Source of the DNA: Nitrospira defluvii
GTDB taxonomy: Bacteria > Nitrospirota > Nitrospiria > Nitrospirales > Nitrospiraceae
Assembly: GCF_905220995.1 (NCBI RefSeq)
Contig: NZ_CAJNBJ010000012.1
Coordinates: 1 to 52,622, forward strand
Direction: 5' to 3'
DNA length: 52,622 bases
Part shown: positions 25,206 through 36,575 of the stretch, piece after piece
How the letters are laid out: the number at the start of each line of letters is the position of its first letter
Position numbering within the stretch: position 1 is the stretch's first letter
Made by a program: the position numbers and the translations under genes
The notes under the pieces: model-generated
What the model was told of the DNA's origin: nothing
What the model saw: the letters and a program-made list of their open reading frames with translations, nothing else
Databases searched by the model: none

Positions 25206-25571
25206 ATGTTTCGACAAATGTTGCGGGCAAAGATACATCGGGCGACGGTGACCGAGGCCTGTCTGGAATATGAGGGGAGCCTCACGGTGGATGAAGATCT
25301 GCTGGATGCGGCGGGCATTTTGCCGTACGAAGCGATCGTCTGCTCCAATCTCAACAACGGCGAGCGGTTCATGACCTACGCCATGAAGGGGAAGCGGGGG
25401 AAGGGTGAGATTGTGTTGAACGGACCGACTGCCCGCAAGGCGGCGGTGGGCGATCAGATCATTATCTTCTGCTACGAGTATTACAGCGACGAGGAGATCA
25501 AACGGCATAAACCCAGGATCATCCAGGTCGACGGCAAGAACCGGATCACGCGTAAGGTTGTGAAACGCTGA
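25206..25571 (+). CDS. panD: Aspartate 1-decarboxylase precursor
   Basis: 121 residues from the ATG at 25206. [29 protein letters not shown] contains the self-cleavage site Gly24-Ser25, which yields the pyruvoyl cofactor on the alpha chain. Later phrases [36 protein letters not shown] are diagnostic. The enzyme makes beta-alanine for pantothenate and coenzyme A from aspartate. The stop overlaps the gatA start by one base (TGATG). It lies inside the gatC-gatA pair, so coenzyme A precursor supply and tRNA amidation share a transcript, both drawing on acidic amino acids. Confidence 0.95.
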   Translation: MFRQMLRAKIHRATVTEACLEYEGSLTVDEDLLDAAGILPYEAIVCSNLNNGERFMTYAMKGKRGKGEIVLNGPTARKAAVGDQIIIFCYEYYSDEEIKRHKPRIIQVDGKNRITRKVVKR

Positions 25572-27052
25572 TGTCATTGATGTCGATACATAAGTTGACG
25601 CTGGCGGAGTTGCAGCGGCGGTTTACCGCCGGTGATGTGACGGCCACGGAAATTGTACGCGCCTACTTTTTGCGGGTGGCGCATGTCGAGCCCAAGGTGA
25701 ACGCGTATCTGACGCAATGCAAGGATGCGGCGGTCGCGCAGGCGGAACGTCTTGATCAGGCGTTGAAGGGGTGGCGCAAAACCACGCCGATGATGGGCAT
25801 GCCGCTCGCGGTGAAGGACAATATCTGCACGGAAGGGGTACGCACGACTTGCGCGTCGCGGATGTTGGAGACCTTTGTGCCGCCCTACGACGCGACGGTG
25901 GTCGCTAAATTGCGCGCACAGAACTATCTGTTGCTCGGGAAAACGAATCTGGACGAATTCGCAATGGGCTCGTCCACCGAAAATTCGGCGTTCGGGGCCA
26001 GCCGGAATCCCTGGAATGTTCAGACCGTTCCGGGTGGATCGAGCGGCGGCTCGGCAGCCGCAGTGGCGGCGGATGAATGTGTGGCGGCGTTGGGTTCAGA
26101 TACCGGAGGGTCGATTCGTCAACCGGCGGCGTTTTGTGGCGTCGTCGGACTGAAACCGACCTATGGCCGGGTGTCCCGCTACGGACTGGTGGCGTTTGCC
26201 TCTTCCCTGGATCAGATCGGGCCCATCACGAAAGATGTGACGGATGCGGCGATCCTCTTGGGCGCGATTGCCGGCCATGATCCTCGAGATTCGACCTCGG
26301 CCAACGTGCCGGTTCCGGATTATCTCAAGGCCTTGCGGCGAAAAGATTTGAAGCGCCTCAAGGTGGGCGTGCCAGCAGAATACTTTGCCGACGGCCTCGA
26401 GCCTGAAGTGGACCAGGCTGTTCGCACGGCCATCGAAGGGCTGCGGGAACTTGGCGCGGACATCCGCGAGATCAAGTTGCCGACGACGGATGCGGCGGTT
26501 GCGACCTACTATGTCATTGCGACCGCAGAAGCCAGTTCGAATCTGGCCCGTTACGACGGGGTGAGGTTCGGGCGGAGAGCCGAAGAGAGCAAAGATTTGT
26601 TGGATATGTATTTGCGGACCAGGGCGGAGGGATTCGGGGCGGAGGTGAAACGCCGGATCATGCTCGGGACCTATGTGTTGAGCGCTGGCTACTACGATGC
26701 CTATTACGGAAAAGCGCAGGCGGTGCGGACGCTGATTCGGCGGGAGTTCGAGTCGGCATTTGAAAACGTCGATCTGATCGTGACGCCGGTGACTCCGACC
26801 ACGGCCTTCAAGTTCGGCGAAAAGTCTCAAGATCCGTTGCAGATGTATCTGTCTGATATCTACACGATCTCGGCGAATCTGGCCGGTCTGCCCGCTATTT
26901 CGTTGCCCTGCGGATTCAGTAAGGCCGGGCTGCCGATCGGGTTGCAGCTCATCGGACGGCCGTTTGAAGAGGAAACCCTGTTGCGCGGGGCCCATGCCTA
27001 CGAGCAGGCTACCAACTGGCGGGCCAAAAAGCCTGTGGTTCGGTCGGCCTGA
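25571..27052 (+). CDS. gatA: Asp/Glu-tRNA amidotransferase subunit A
   Basis: 493 residues. It is an amidase-signature enzyme with the Ser-cisSer-Lys triad: K82 ([11 protein letters not shown]), the serine pair at 157-158 in the [10 protein letters not shown] signature and nucleophile S181 in [14 protein letters not shown]. It releases ammonia from glutamine for the GatB kinase/transamidase site. The ATG at 25571 overlaps the panD stop by one base. Downstream, after 13 bp, lies the DUF948 gene. All active-site residues are intact and the length is standard. Confidence 0.96.
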   Translation: MSLMSIHKLTLAELQRRFTAGDVTATEIVRAYFLRVAHVEPKVNAYLTQCKDAAVAQAERLDQALKGWRKTTPMMGMPLAVKDNICTEGVRTTCASRMLETFVPPYDATVVAKLRAQNYLLLGKTNLDEFAMGSSTENSAFGASRNPWNVQTVPGGSSGGSAAAVAADECVAALGSDTGGSIRQPAAFCGVVGLKPTYGRVSRYGLVAFASSLDQIGPITKDVTDAAILLGAIAGHDPRDSTSANVPVPDYLKALRRKDLKRLKVGVPAEYFADGLEPEVDQAVRTAIEGLRELGADIREIKLPTTDAAVATYYVIATAEASSNLARYDGVRFGRRAEESKDLLDMYLRTRAEGFGAEVKRRIMLGTYVLSAGYYDAYYGKAQAVRTLIRREFESAFENVDLIVTPVTPTTAFKFGEKSQDPLQMYLSDIYTISANLAGLPAISLPCGFSKAGLPIGLQLIGRPFEEETLLRGAHAYEQATNWRAKKPVVRSA

Positions 27053-27065
27053 TAAGGGAGTCCCT

Positions 27066-27467
27066 ATGATTGTCGAAGTTGCCGCTATTCTCGTGGCGAT
27101 TGCCTTTGCGGTGCTGGTCGGGTATCTGGTGCCGCTCTTGATTCAAGTGCGCAAGACGGTTGCGGAAGCCGAGACGCTCGTCACCAAGCTCAATGCGGAC
27201 CTGCCGACGCTGGTGACGGAGCTCCGGGCGATGAGTCAAAACTTGAACGACCTGACGGAGCAGGCCCGCGGCGGGGTCGAACATGCCGCTGTGTTGCTGC
27301 ACGCGGTGGGAGAGGTCGGCGAGTCGGTCAATCACATGCATAGTTTGGTGCGAGGCTCCGGCGGGACATTGTTGGCGAATGTGGCCAGCGTGGTGGCCGG
27401 GCTTCGTGCGGCGAAACAGGTCGTCACGGAACGTTTCAAAGAGGGAGGACATCACAATGGCGGATAA
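27066..27467 (+). CDS. DUF948 membrane protein
   Basis: 133 residues. A single N-terminal span (about 2-24, IVEVAAILVAIAFAVLVGYLVPLL) is followed by amphipathic helix (VRKTVAEAETLVTKLNADLPTLVTELRAMSQNLNDLTEQ), the DUF948 pattern of an anchored coiled coil. The family is often next to YtxH-domain genes, as here: the next gene overlaps its end by 11 bp. Function is unknown; a role in envelope stress or membrane-surface assembly is a common guess. It sits inside the gat operon between gatA and gatB. Confidence 0.85.
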   Translation: MIVEVAAILVAIAFAVLVGYLVPLLIQVRKTVAEAETLVTKLNADLPTLVTELRAMSQNLNDLTEQARGGVEHAAVLLHAVGEVGESVNHMHSLVRGSGGTLLANVASVVAGLRAAKQVVTERFKEGGHHNGG

Positions 27468-27780
27468 TCATCATGGTCCATCATCGGCGGCAGTGTTGTT
27501 GGGATTCTTGAGTGGCGCCGCGCTGGGCGCGGTGGCGGCCATCCTGTTGACGCCGCGTACCGGGCAGGAGTCGCGGGATCTGTTGCGTGGCTACGCGCGG
27601 CGGGCGGAGGACGGGCTTCGGGATCTGGTCGAGGATGCCGGTGAGCGGTTTGAAGGCGCGGTGGAAGAAGGCCGTGACTTTATTGAATCGAAAAAAACCG
27701 TGTTGCGCGAGGCCTTCGATGCGGGGCGTGACGCCATGCGGCGGGAGCGGGAGCAGTTCACCAAGGGAGAGCAGGGTTGA
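27457..27780 (+). CDS. YtxH-domain protein
   Basis: 107 residues from the ATG at 27457. The glycine- and alanine-rich N-terminal span ([35 protein letters not shown]) is the YtxH motif, followed by a charged amphipathic helix. Such small membrane proteins are linked to stress in Bacillus and often accompany DUF948 proteins. It overlaps the DUF948 gene by 11 bp and the gatB start by 4 bp, so its translation is tied to both. Confidence 0.87.
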   Translation: MADNHHGPSSAAVLLGFLSGAALGAVAAILLTPRTGQESRDLLRGYARRAEDGLRDLVEDAGERFEGAVEEGRDFIESKKTVLREAFDAGRDAMRREREQFTKGEQG

Positions 27781-29210
27781 GCGTGGCCTACGAAGTCGTC
27801 ATCGGTGTGGAAGTGCATGCGCAGTTGCGCACGCAGTCGAAGTTGTTCTGTCCTTGCGGAACCACGTTCGGTCGAACGGCCAATTCACAGACCTGCCCCG
27901 TCTGCCTGGGATTACCCGGAAGCCTGCCGGTGATCAATGACAAGGCTGTGGAGATGGCGGTGCGCGCCGGACTGGCGATGAACGGGACGATCGGCATGCG
28001 GAACCGATTTGCGCGCAAAAACTACTTTTACCCGGATTTGCCGAAGGGCTATCAGATTTCCCAATATGAGGCGCCGATCTGCGAGCACGGGTGGCTTGAG
28101 ATCGTTGCGGGCGGGGCTCGTAAGCGTGTGCGTATCCGGCGGGCCCACTTGGAAGAAGATGCCGGAAAGAATCTGCATGAGGCCGACAGCGGCATGAGCC
28201 TTGTGGACCTGAACCGGGCCGGAACGCCACTGCTGGAGATCGTCACCGAGCCGGATTTGAGTTCGTCCGAAGAGGTGGTGGCATACCTGAAGGCCTTGCG
28301 CGAGCTCCTGATGTATCTCGATGTCTGCGATGGCAACATGGAGGAGGGCAGTTTCCGGTGCGAGCCGAATCTCTCGCTCCGTCCTGTCGGACAGACGGCC
28401 TATGGCACCAAAGTGGAGTTGAAGAACATCAACTCGTTCAAGTTCGTGAAGGATGCGGTTGATTACGAAATCAAACGGCAAACCAAGGTGCTGACTGAGG
28501 GGGGGAAGATCTACCAGGAAACCAGGCTCTGGAATCACGAACGTGGTGAAACGGCGGTGATGCGCAGCAAGGAGGAGGCGCATGACTACCGATATTTTCC
28601 TGACCCTGACCTGGTGCCGCTGGAGATCTCGTCTGAACGGATCGAGCAGTTGCGCAAGGAGTTGCCGGAATTGGCCGCGGCGAAGCAGGAGCGGTTTACT
28701 CGCGAGTACGGCATTCCCGAATATGACGCCGGTATCCTGACTTCCAGCAAAGCCTTGTCGGTGTACTTCGATGCCTGCGTCGCGCTGTACCCCCATCCTA
28801 AGACGGTCAGCAATTGGGTGATGGGCGAGTTGTTGCGTGAGTTGAATCAGGCCGGCATTGAGGCGGACGCTTCGCCTGTCACGCCCGAACGACTGGTTGA
28901 CCTGCTGACGTTGGTTGATCAGGGTGTCGTGAGCCTGAAGGTGGCCAGAGATATATTCCCGGATGTGTATGCCTCCGGCAAGGCGCCGGCGCAGATTGTT
29001 CAGGACAAGGGTCTCACGCAGGTGTCTGACGAGGGGGCCTTGTCGACGATTATTGAGGAAGTCTTGAAGAAAAACCCTGCTCAGGTGGCTCAGTTTAAAG
29101 AAGGCAAACAGCAGGTGCTGGGGTTTCTCGTCGGACAGGTTATGAAGGCGTCCGGTGGCAAGGCCAATCCGGGCAAGGTGAATGAGCTGTTGAAAAAGAT
29201 GCTGGGGTGA
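27777..29210 (+). CDS. gatB: Asp/Glu-tRNA amidotransferase subunit B
   Basis: 477 residues if TTG at 27777 is the start (TTGA overlap with the YtxH stop); GTG at 27783 is an alternative two codons later. Family similarity begins at [23 protein letters not shown]. The zinc-type cysteines in [10 protein letters not shown] and [13 protein letters not shown], the phrase [16 protein letters not shown] and the C-terminal YqeY-like tail ([23 protein letters not shown]) are all present. GatB activates the carboxyl of misacylated Glu- or Asp-tRNA with ATP and adds ammonia from GatA. The non-ATG start may keep its level matched to neighbours. Confidence 0.95.
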   Translation: MSVAYEVVIGVEVHAQLRTQSKLFCPCGTTFGRTANSQTCPVCLGLPGSLPVINDKAVEMAVRAGLAMNGTIGMRNRFARKNYFYPDLPKGYQISQYEAPICEHGWLEIVAGGARKRVRIRRAHLEEDAGKNLHEADSGMSLVDLNRAGTPLLEIVTEPDLSSSEEVVAYLKALRELLMYLDVCDGNMEEGSFRCEPNLSLRPVGQTAYGTKVELKNINSFKFVKDAVDYEIKRQTKVLTEGGKIYQETRLWNHERGETAVMRSKEEAHDYRYFPDPDLVPLEISSERIEQLRKELPELAAAKQERFTREYGIPEYDAGILTSSKALSVYFDACVALYPHPKTVSNWVMGELLRELNQAGIEADASPVTPERLVDLLTLVDQGVVSLKVARDIFPDVYASGKAPAQIVQDKGLTQVSDEGALSTIIEEVLKKNPAQVAQFKEGKQQVLGFLVGQVMKASGGKANPGKVNELLKKMLG

Positions 29211-29259
29211 GCGCGGTGCCGATGTGACGGGCGATCAGATGACAGCAGTGATGATGTAG

Positions 29260-30573
<1,314 letters not shown>

Positions 30574-30578
30574 CCAAC

Positions 30579-30941
30579 GTGATCATTAAGCCGAACCGTG
30601 GGCGTGACTGGCTGGATTGGCAGCGGAAGGTGTGCTCTGCCGGGAAGTGGGTGGGGCTCGGAGCGCTGGTCTTCATGATGGGCGCGCTGCTGTTCGGTGA
30701 GATGGGTATTCCGCGGTACATGCATTTGCGCGAGCATGCGGAGCAACTGGATCAGGAGCTGGCTGATTTGCAGCGATTGAATGGCGAGCTGCGGGCCGAT
30801 CTCGACCGTGTGCAGTACGATTCGACACGGATCGAGGAGTTGGCTCGAGAGCGATTGGGGTATGTGCGGAGGGGAGAGACCGTGTATCAAATGGCACCGA
30901 ACGGAGAAAAGGAACGGCCTTCGACCGTCAGAACACCATGA
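30579..30941 (+). CDS. ftsB: FtsB/DivIC-family septum formation protein
   Basis: 120 residues from a GTG at 30579. A short cytoplasmic head (RGRDWLDWQRK) is followed by one membrane span (about 25-45) and a periplasmic coiled coil (REHAEQLDQELADLQRLNGELRADL). The end IEELARERLGYVRRGETVYQM is the FtsB/DivIC signature. FtsB bridges FtsL and FtsQ in the division complex. It follows eno, a classic eno-ftsB pairing, and overlaps era by 4 bp (ATGA). Confidence 0.88.
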   Translation: MIIKPNRGRDWLDWQRKVCSAGKWVGLGALVFMMGALLFGEMGIPRYMHLREHAEQLDQELADLQRLNGELRADLDRVQYDSTRIEELARERLGYVRRGETVYQMAPNGEKERPSTVRTP

Positions 30942-31822
30942 AGTTCGGCAGTGTGGCGATCATTGGGCGGTCAAACGTGGGGAAATCCACGCTCTTGAAT
31001 CGCCTCTTGAAAGAAAAGATTGCGATCGTGTCCGACAAGCCGCAAACGACCAGGACGCGAATCCTGGGAGTGGCCCATGTGGACGGTGCGCAGATCGTCT
31101 TTCTCGACACACCCGGATTCCACGAGCCGCGCCATTTGTTGAACCGCCGCATGGTGCGTACGACGCTGGATACCTTTGACGATGCCGATGTGTTGTACGT
31201 CGTCGTCGAAGCCACGGCCCAGCCGGGGCCAGGTGATTTGGCCGTGATCGAGCACGTGAAACAGGCGGTCGCCAAACAGGCGCGTCCGGTGGTGTTGGTG
31301 ATCAATAAGGTCGATCTGGTGAACAAGGCGCGATTGCTTCCCTTGATGGAGCAGTACCTGCGGATCTTCCCCTGGACGGAGATTGTGCCGGTGTCGGCCC
31401 AGACCGCCGATAATACGGATCGGTTGTTGACGGTCACCGTGTCACTGCTGGAGGAGGGAGAGGGGACGTACGGTGAAGACGTGATTACGGATCAGTCGAT
31501 GCGGACGTTGGCGGCCGAGCTGGTGCGAGAGAAGATCCTGCAGCAGACGTATGAGGAGATTCCCCATTCGGTGGCGGTTGAAATCGAAAAGTTTGTGGAG
31601 ACGAAGAAGCTGATCAAGATCGGTGCCGTCGTGCTGGTTGAAAAAGAGTCGCAGAAGGGCATTCTGATCGGCAAGCACGGAGAGCGGCTTAAGCAGGTGG
31701 GGACGGCGGCACGGGAAGATATGGAACGGCTGTTCGGGATGAAGGTATTTTTAAAGGTGTGGGTGAAGGTGCGCGAATCGTGGCGAGAGGACGAGCAAAC
31801 CCTCGCGGAGCTTGGCTATTAA
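30938..31822 (+). CDS. era: GTPase Era
   Basis: 294 residues. The G1 loop GRSNVGKS is at 10-17, the switch TTRTR follows, G3 is DTPGFHEPRH and G4 is NKVD. The C-terminal KH domain contains GILIGKHGERLKQVG, which binds the 3' end of 16S rRNA. Era assists 30S subunit maturation. The ATG overlaps the ftsB stop by 4 bp and the mgtE start lies 11 bp inside its end, so translation is chained through three genes. Confidence 0.96.
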   Translation: MKFGSVAIIGRSNVGKSTLLNRLLKEKIAIVSDKPQTTRTRILGVAHVDGAQIVFLDTPGFHEPRHLLNRRMVRTTLDTFDDADVLYVVVEATAQPGPGDLAVIEHVKQAVAKQARPVVLVINKVDLVNKARLLPLMEQYLRIFPWTEIVPVSAQTADNTDRLLTVTVSLLEEGEGTYGEDVITDQSMRTLAAELVREKILQQTYEEIPHSVAVEIEKFVETKKLIKIGAVVLVEKESQKGILIGKHGERLKQVGTAAREDMERLFGMKVFLKVWVKVRESWREDEQTLAELGY

Positions 31823-33266
31823 CGATCTCACTATCCAACCGTCGGAACCGGCGCGACTTCCCGACAAGGAGCCGCTCGGGAAAGATGTGTCTCGGGAAGC
31901 CGTCGTCAGCGGTCAATCGAAGTCCGACGCGCGTCTGGTGTCCATTCAACGGCTCCTGCGCCGCGGTGCCATCACGAATTTGGCGAAGATGTTGGCGCGG
32001 ATGCATCCGGCGGACATTGCGAATGTCATCGACCACCTCTCGTCGTTAAAAGAAAAACGTGAAATCTTCGAATTGGTGCGCGGAGACGTCAAACGCGGCC
32101 AGGTGCTCAGCGAGTTGGACGGCGAGAGCATCACGCTGGTGTTGTCCGATTTGCTGCCTTCCGATGCCGCCTGGCTGCTCAAGGATCTCGGTTCCGACGA
32201 TATCGCCCACATTTTGAGTGTGATTCCCAACGATCGCGCGAAGGACATCTTGGCGCTGATGCGGACGGAGGACTCCACCGAAATTGCCGACCTCTTGAAG
32301 TATCCGAAGGGGACGGCCGGCGGCATCATGACCACGGAGTTTTTCGCCCTCTCGGAAGATGCCACCGCGCAGGAAGCCATTCGCCGCCTGCAGCAGGCGA
32401 CCGATGCGGAGATGGTGTTTTACATCTACGTGACGGACAAGGACGACCGGCTGGTCGGAGTGCTGTCGCTGCGTCAGTTATTGACCGTTCCGCCCGCGAC
32501 CCCGCTCAAGAACATTATGACCCGTGACCTGATCAGTGTGGCCGTGGACATGGATCAGGAGGAGGTCTCGCGCCAGGTGGCGAGTTATAACCTGCTGGCC
32601 ATTCCGGTCGTGGAGCGGGACGGGAAATTGGTCGGGATCATCACGGTGGACGACGTGGTCGACGTCATCCGGGAGGAAGCCACCGAGGACATGTTGAAGA
32701 TGGCCGGGGCCATTGAGGAGGACTCGATGTTCAAGTCTTCCAGCATGGTCGCGGCCCGGGTTCGTCTCCCCTGGTTGTTTACCAATCTCGTCGGAAGTTT
32801 GTTGTCCGGCATGCTGCTCTGGTTGTTCCGCTACACGATTCAGGAAGTCGTGGCCATTGTCAGCTTTATCCCGGTCATTGCGGCCATGGGCGGCAACGTC
32901 GGTCTCCAGTCATCCACGCTCATCATCCGCGGTCTGGCGACCGGCATGGTCGAACTGACTGATGTCTGGAAGATTTTCTTTCGTGAAGCGAAGATCGCCT
33001 TCCTGATGGGCATCGCCTGCAGTCTGATGCTGACGATTGTCGGGTGGTTATGGCACCAGGTGTTTCTTGGGATGGTGGTGGGCGTGTCTCTCATTACGGC
33101 ATTCCTCGTCTCGACGAGCATGGCTACGGTGATGCCGATCGTGTTGAAACGAATGGGCGTCGATCCCGCCGTTGCGGCCGGACCGTTTGTGACGACGGCC
33201 AACGATATCACCGGTATTGCCATTTATCTCACGCTGGCGACGATCTTCCTCGAGCAGATTCGATAA
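31812..33266 (+). CDS. mgtE: MgtE-family magnesium transporter
   Basis: 484 residues if TTG at 31812 is used; GTG codons at 31887 and 31938 would shorten the poorly conserved N-terminus. Order of domains: MgtE N domain of helical hairpins (about 45-150), a CBS pair (about 160-285, LVGVLSLRQLLTV and LVGIITVDDVVDVI), then five membrane spans including FIPVIAAMGGNVGLQSSTLIIRGLA with the PxxxxxGGN motif of the pore. Magnesium binding to the N and CBS domains closes the channel. It overlaps era by 11 bp. Confidence 0.94.
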   Translation: MAINDLTIQPSEPARLPDKEPLGKDVSREAVVSGQSKSDARLVSIQRLLRRGAITNLAKMLARMHPADIANVIDHLSSLKEKREIFELVRGDVKRGQVLSELDGESITLVLSDLLPSDAAWLLKDLGSDDIAHILSVIPNDRAKDILALMRTEDSTEIADLLKYPKGTAGGIMTTEFFALSEDATAQEAIRRLQQATDAEMVFYIYVTDKDDRLVGVLSLRQLLTVPPATPLKNIMTRDLISVAVDMDQEEVSRQVASYNLLAIPVVERDGKLVGIITVDDVVDVIREEATEDMLKMAGAIEEDSMFKSSSMVAARVRLPWLFTNLVGSLLSGMLLWLFRYTIQEVVAIVSFIPVIAAMGGNVGLQSSTLIIRGLATGMVELTDVWKIFFREAKIAFLMGIACSLMLTIVGWLWHQVFLGMVVGVSLITAFLVSTSMATVMPIVLKRMGVDPAVAAGPFVTTANDITGIAIYLTLATIFLEQIR

Positions 33267-33320
33267 CGATGCGATGTCGAACTTCTCGGTTCCGGCTACT
33301 CCTCGACGCAGGGTGGTGAC

Positions 33321-34079
33321 ATGCCGCTGGTAAAGACGGCCGCGATCGTGCTGCATAGCCGGAAGTGGGGCGATGCCGATCGGATCGTCACGTTCTACAC
33401 CATGCGATTTGGCAAACTTCGAGGGGTTGCGCGGGGTGCGCGCCGGCTGAAAAGCCGGTTGGGTGGTATGATTGAGCCGTTTACGCTCTGTCAGCTCGAT
33501 TTGTTCGAAAAGCCCGGCGACTCGCTCTACCGGATTTCGCAGGTGACCATCGATGAGCCGTTCTCAAGGTTTCGTGACGATCTCACGTTGATGACCGCGG
33601 CCGGCCGCATGGTCAACCTGGTCAATGCCGTGATGGCGGAAGGCGATACGGAGCCTCGTGTCTTCGACATGTTGGCGTCCGGGTTGCGCATGCTGTTGGA
33701 TAGTCGCGATGCGGCGTGGACGACGTTGTTGTTTCAGATCCGTTTGCTGGGCATGACCGGATTTCGACCGCAGACTGAGCAATGTGCCACCTGCGGGCAG
33801 GTCCGTCAGGGGCCGCTCCCGCAATTCTCCCCATTGGCTGGAGGGATGGTGTGCGAACGGTGTGCGAGTCGTCAGCCGTTTCGATGTACGGTCTTGTCCC
33901 GCGGGAGTGTCGCGTTTCTTCATCAGGCGTTACAGATTCAGCCTGCCTTGCTGAGCCGGTTGCACGCGGCCGGTCAGGTGCGGGCCGAGGTGGAGTCGGT
34001 GATCGAGAGTTATGTCACCGTGGTGGCGGGGCGGCGATTGCCGCCGGTCGATTTCCTCACCGGCGGAGGTTCCGCCTGA
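33321..34079 (+). CDS. recO: DNA repair protein RecO
   Basis: 252 residues. The N-terminal OB-fold begins VKTAAIVLHSRKWGDADRIVTFYTMRFGKLRGVARGAR. A zinc-finger in the C-terminal half has C-A-T-C (CATCGQ) and C-E-R-C (CERCAS). RecO anneals DNA and loads RecA on SSB-coated single strands with RecR. It follows mgtE by 54 bp and the previous block era-mgtE, a common era-recO setting. The length and motifs are standard. Confidence 0.93.
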   Translation: MPLVKTAAIVLHSRKWGDADRIVTFYTMRFGKLRGVARGARRLKSRLGGMIEPFTLCQLDLFEKPGDSLYRISQVTIDEPFSRFRDDLTLMTAAGRMVNLVNAVMAEGDTEPRVFDMLASGLRMLLDSRDAAWTTLLFQIRLLGMTGFRPQTEQCATCGQVRQGPLPQFSPLAGGMVCERCASRQPFRCTVLSRGSVAFLHQALQIQPALLSRLHAAGQVRAEVESVIESYVTVVAGRRLPPVDFLTGGGSA

Positions 34080-34145
34080 GCGAATCACACAACGATGGAC
34101 ACAAGGGGGTTCGTCAGGTCTCGGCATGAGGGGGCAGTGATCGGT

Positions 34146-34502
34146 ATGAGTGCATTGGTTCTCGAACCCACGGACATGGAGTGGGTGGACAAGGGCGTGT
34201 TGAGTATCACGTGGAGTGACGGCCACAAAGCCCGTTATCCGGTCCGGTATCTTCGGCAGCATTGCCCTTGCGCCGCCTGTACCGACGAATGGACCGGAGA
34301 ACTGCGACTAAAGCCGGATGATGTGCCGATGCTCATCATGCTGCAGGATATTCAGCCTGTCGGACGGTACGCGTTTCAGATTACGTGGAGTGATGGGCAC
34401 GACACGGGGATCTATTCCTATGCATTTCTTCGCCGGTTATGCCAGTGCGATCTCTGTCAGCCCGTGAAGCCGGTGGAGCCGCGTTCCAGGCGATTGCTGT
34501 AA
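34146..34502 (+). CDS. DUF971-family protein
   Basis: 118 residues from the ATG at 34146; the open frame begins 17 codons earlier with no similarity. The sequence has SITWSDGHKARYPVRYLRQHCPCAACTDEWTGE and later YAFQITWSDGHDTGIYSYAFLRRLC. This is the DUF971 domain, related to the N-terminal domain of gamma-butyrobetaine hydroxylases and often found in iron-sulfur or metal protein neighbourhoods. The three cysteines in HCPCAAC, with the later LCQCDLC, may bind metal. Its function is not known. Confidence 0.88.
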   Translation: MSALVLEPTDMEWVDKGVLSITWSDGHKARYPVRYLRQHCPCAACTDEWTGELRLKPDDVPMLIMLQDIQPVGRYAFQITWSDGHDTGIYSYAFLRRLCQCDLCQPVKPVEPRSRRLL

Positions 34503-34548
34503 TCGCCTCGGCAATGGTCGTCAGCAAGCGACAGGGGAGGCGCAGCAG

Positions 34549-35010
34549 ATGAGCATCCGTCGACTGATCGGTGTGGGTGTGTGGATGTGGCTTGGCCTGG
34601 TCTCTGTGGCCTGTTCGAGCATGCCGCCTCTCGATCATCAAAAGCAGCTAGTCCGATCGGGCGACTTTCGGATTCAGCAACTGACGCCAAGGGCCTTTGT
34701 GGAAACCTGGGGCGAGCCCACGTACACGCACCAGCAGTTCACGCACTTTTTCGGGATGCAGGACGGACGATTGATTCCTCAGGCACGTCTCGCGCTTGGC
34801 GAGTCCCCGCAGGGGTGGGAAACGGGATTGGCTGCCGGCGATGCGTTGTTCCTCGCCTACGCCGATCGCGGCTACTACCTGGTGTTTCTCGAGGGTGTGC
34901 TCGTCTACTATGAGGCCATGACAGCCGAGAAGGTGCATGCAGTCGGGAAGACCTGGAAGTACGAGTCGCAGTTCAAGACGCGACTGGAATCGTCGCCCGG
35001 CCTGAAATAG
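34549..35010 (+). CDS. Hypothetical lipoprotein
   Basis: 153 residues. The signal peptide has lipobox VSVACSS (Cys22), so it is probably lipidated. The mature part (RIQQLTPRAFVETWGEPTYTHQQFTHFFGMQDG) is compact and mixed; a phrase ending AYADRGYYLVFLEGVLVYYEAM is hydrophobic and aromatic. I know no family name, although the style resembles small outer-membrane lipoproteins of the BamE/SmpA type (ITxxFLWGEPT-like turn). It precedes glgA by 14 bp and may be cotranscribed. Confidence 0.8.
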   Translation: MSIRRLIGVGVWMWLGLVSVACSSMPPLDHQKQLVRSGDFRIQQLTPRAFVETWGEPTYTHQQFTHFFGMQDGRLIPQARLALGESPQGWETGLAAGDALFLAYADRGYYLVFLEGVLVYYEAMTAEKVHAVGKTWKYESQFKTRLESSPGLK

Positions 35011-35024
35011 GTCCGCCACTGCTT

Positions 35025-36551
35025 ATGGAATCCACGTTTCCTCAACGTCCTCTCAAAATCTGCATGGTTGCGTCGGAAGTCGTCCCCCTGGCCAAAACCG
35101 GTGGCCTGGCGGATGTCGTCGGTGCGCTCGCCGTTGCGTGTGCCTCGCTCGGGCACGATGTCGCCGTGGTATTGCCCGCCTATCGCCAGGTAGATGCGCT
35201 CGGTTATGAGATGGCTGATCTCTGTACCCTGTCGATTGCCATCGGGGACGGGATGCTTGACCCTCGCATTCAAGAGGTGTTCATTCCTGCGCTGCGGGTT
35301 TCGGGTCCCGGGCGCTTGCGTATCTTCTTAGTTCGGCATGATCCGTTTTTCTCGAGGCCTGGTCTGTATCAGGAGGCCGGCCGTGATTATCCGGACAACC
35401 TCGAGCGGTTTGTGCTGTTTTGCCGAAGTGTGATGGAACTGCTGCTGCATCTCCATCGCACGGAACAGTGGCAAACGGATGTGTTGCATCTTCACGACTG
35501 GCAGGCGGCACTCTGTGCCGTCTATCTGCGGAACCTGTATCACGAGCAGCCCTCGCTCAGTCGGACTCGAAGCGTATTGACGATTCACAATCTGGGCTAT
35601 CAAGGATTGTTTCCTGCAGAACAGTTTCCTGTGACGGGACTACTCGGCAGTCTGTTTACGCCTGCTGCGCTTGAGTTTTACGGGCGGGTGAATGTGTTGA
35701 AGGGGGGGCTGGTGTTTGCCGATCGTCTGACCACGGTGAGTCCGACCTACAGTCAGGAGATTCAGACCGCTGAATACGGGTGTGGCCTGGAAGGGGTGAT
35801 CACCGAGCGAAAATCGGTATTGTCCGGGATCGTCAATGGCATTGATGCGGATCTGTGGGACCCGATGACCGACCACTATCTGCCGGCGCCGTACACTTCC
35901 TCCGACCTGACCGGAAAGCTTCGTTGTAAGCAGGCGCTTCAGCGCGAACTCGGGCTTCGCGTGCTCAAGGGTCCGCTTTTGGCCGTGATCGCGAGACTGA
36001 CCAGTCAGAAAGGCATTGATCTGGTTATCGATATTGTGCCGGAACTGATGGCGCTCAACGTTCAGATCGTGATTCTCGGGACGGGTGATCCACTCTATGA
36101 ACGACAGGTGCGTGAACTGGGGGAGCGGTATCCTGGTCGAGTGACCGTGCGCAATGTGTTTGATGAAGGATTAGCTCATCGCATTGAAGGCGGCGCCGAC
36201 ATGTTTCTCATGCCGTCTCGTTATGAGCCATGCGGCCTGAGTCAGCTCTACAGTCTACGTTATGGAACCGTGCCCATCGTGAGAAAGACCGGTGGCTTGG
36301 CCGATACGGTGGTGGGCTACACGCCGACCAGCTTACAAGAGTCGCGAGCGACTGGGTTCACGTTTACAGATACCAACTCGACGTCCCTATTGACGGCTGT
36401 TCTGCTGGCGCTCTCTGTCTACCGGAAAAAGGCAGACTGGCAGCGTCTCATCAAAGCGGGGATGGAGCAGGATCTGTCATGGACCCGCTCTGCGTCGATC
36501 TATATCCAGCTGTTTCAGGAACTGGTTTCGGGCGAGAGGACGGGCACGTAG
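35025..36551 (+). CDS. glgA: Glycogen synthase (ADP-glucose type)
   Basis: 508 residues, a GT5 enzyme. The N-terminal KTGGLADVVGALAVA is the ADP-glucose binding loop. The C-terminal half has ARLTSQKGIDLVIDIVPEL and EPCGLSQLYSLRYGTVPIVRKTGGLADTV, where the second KTGGL repeats the first. It transfers glucose from ADP-glucose to growing alpha-1,4-glucan. The start at ATG 35025 lies 14 bp after the lipoprotein stop. It ends 24 bp before a minus-strand lipoprotein gene, so transcription converges there. Confidence 0.95.
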   Translation: MESTFPQRPLKICMVASEVVPLAKTGGLADVVGALAVACASLGHDVAVVLPAYRQVDALGYEMADLCTLSIAIGDGMLDPRIQEVFIPALRVSGPGRLRIFLVRHDPFFSRPGLYQEAGRDYPDNLERFVLFCRSVMELLLHLHRTEQWQTDVLHLHDWQAALCAVYLRNLYHEQPSLSRTRSVLTIHNLGYQGLFPAEQFPVTGLLGSLFTPAALEFYGRVNVLKGGLVFADRLTTVSPTYSQEIQTAEYGCGLEGVITERKSVLSGIVNGIDADLWDPMTDHYLPAPYTSSDLTGKLRCKQALQRELGLRVLKGPLLAVIARLTSQKGIDLVIDIVPELMALNVQIVILGTGDPLYERQVRELGERYPGRVTVRNVFDEGLAHRIEGGADMFLMPSRYEPCGLSQLYSLRYGTVPIVRKTGGLADTVVGYTPTSLQESRATGFTFTDTNSTSLLTAVLLALSVYRKKADWQRLIKAGMEQDLSWTRSASIYIQLFQELVSGERTGT

Positions 36552-36575
36552 GATGAAAATTCGGCAGACAACGGC

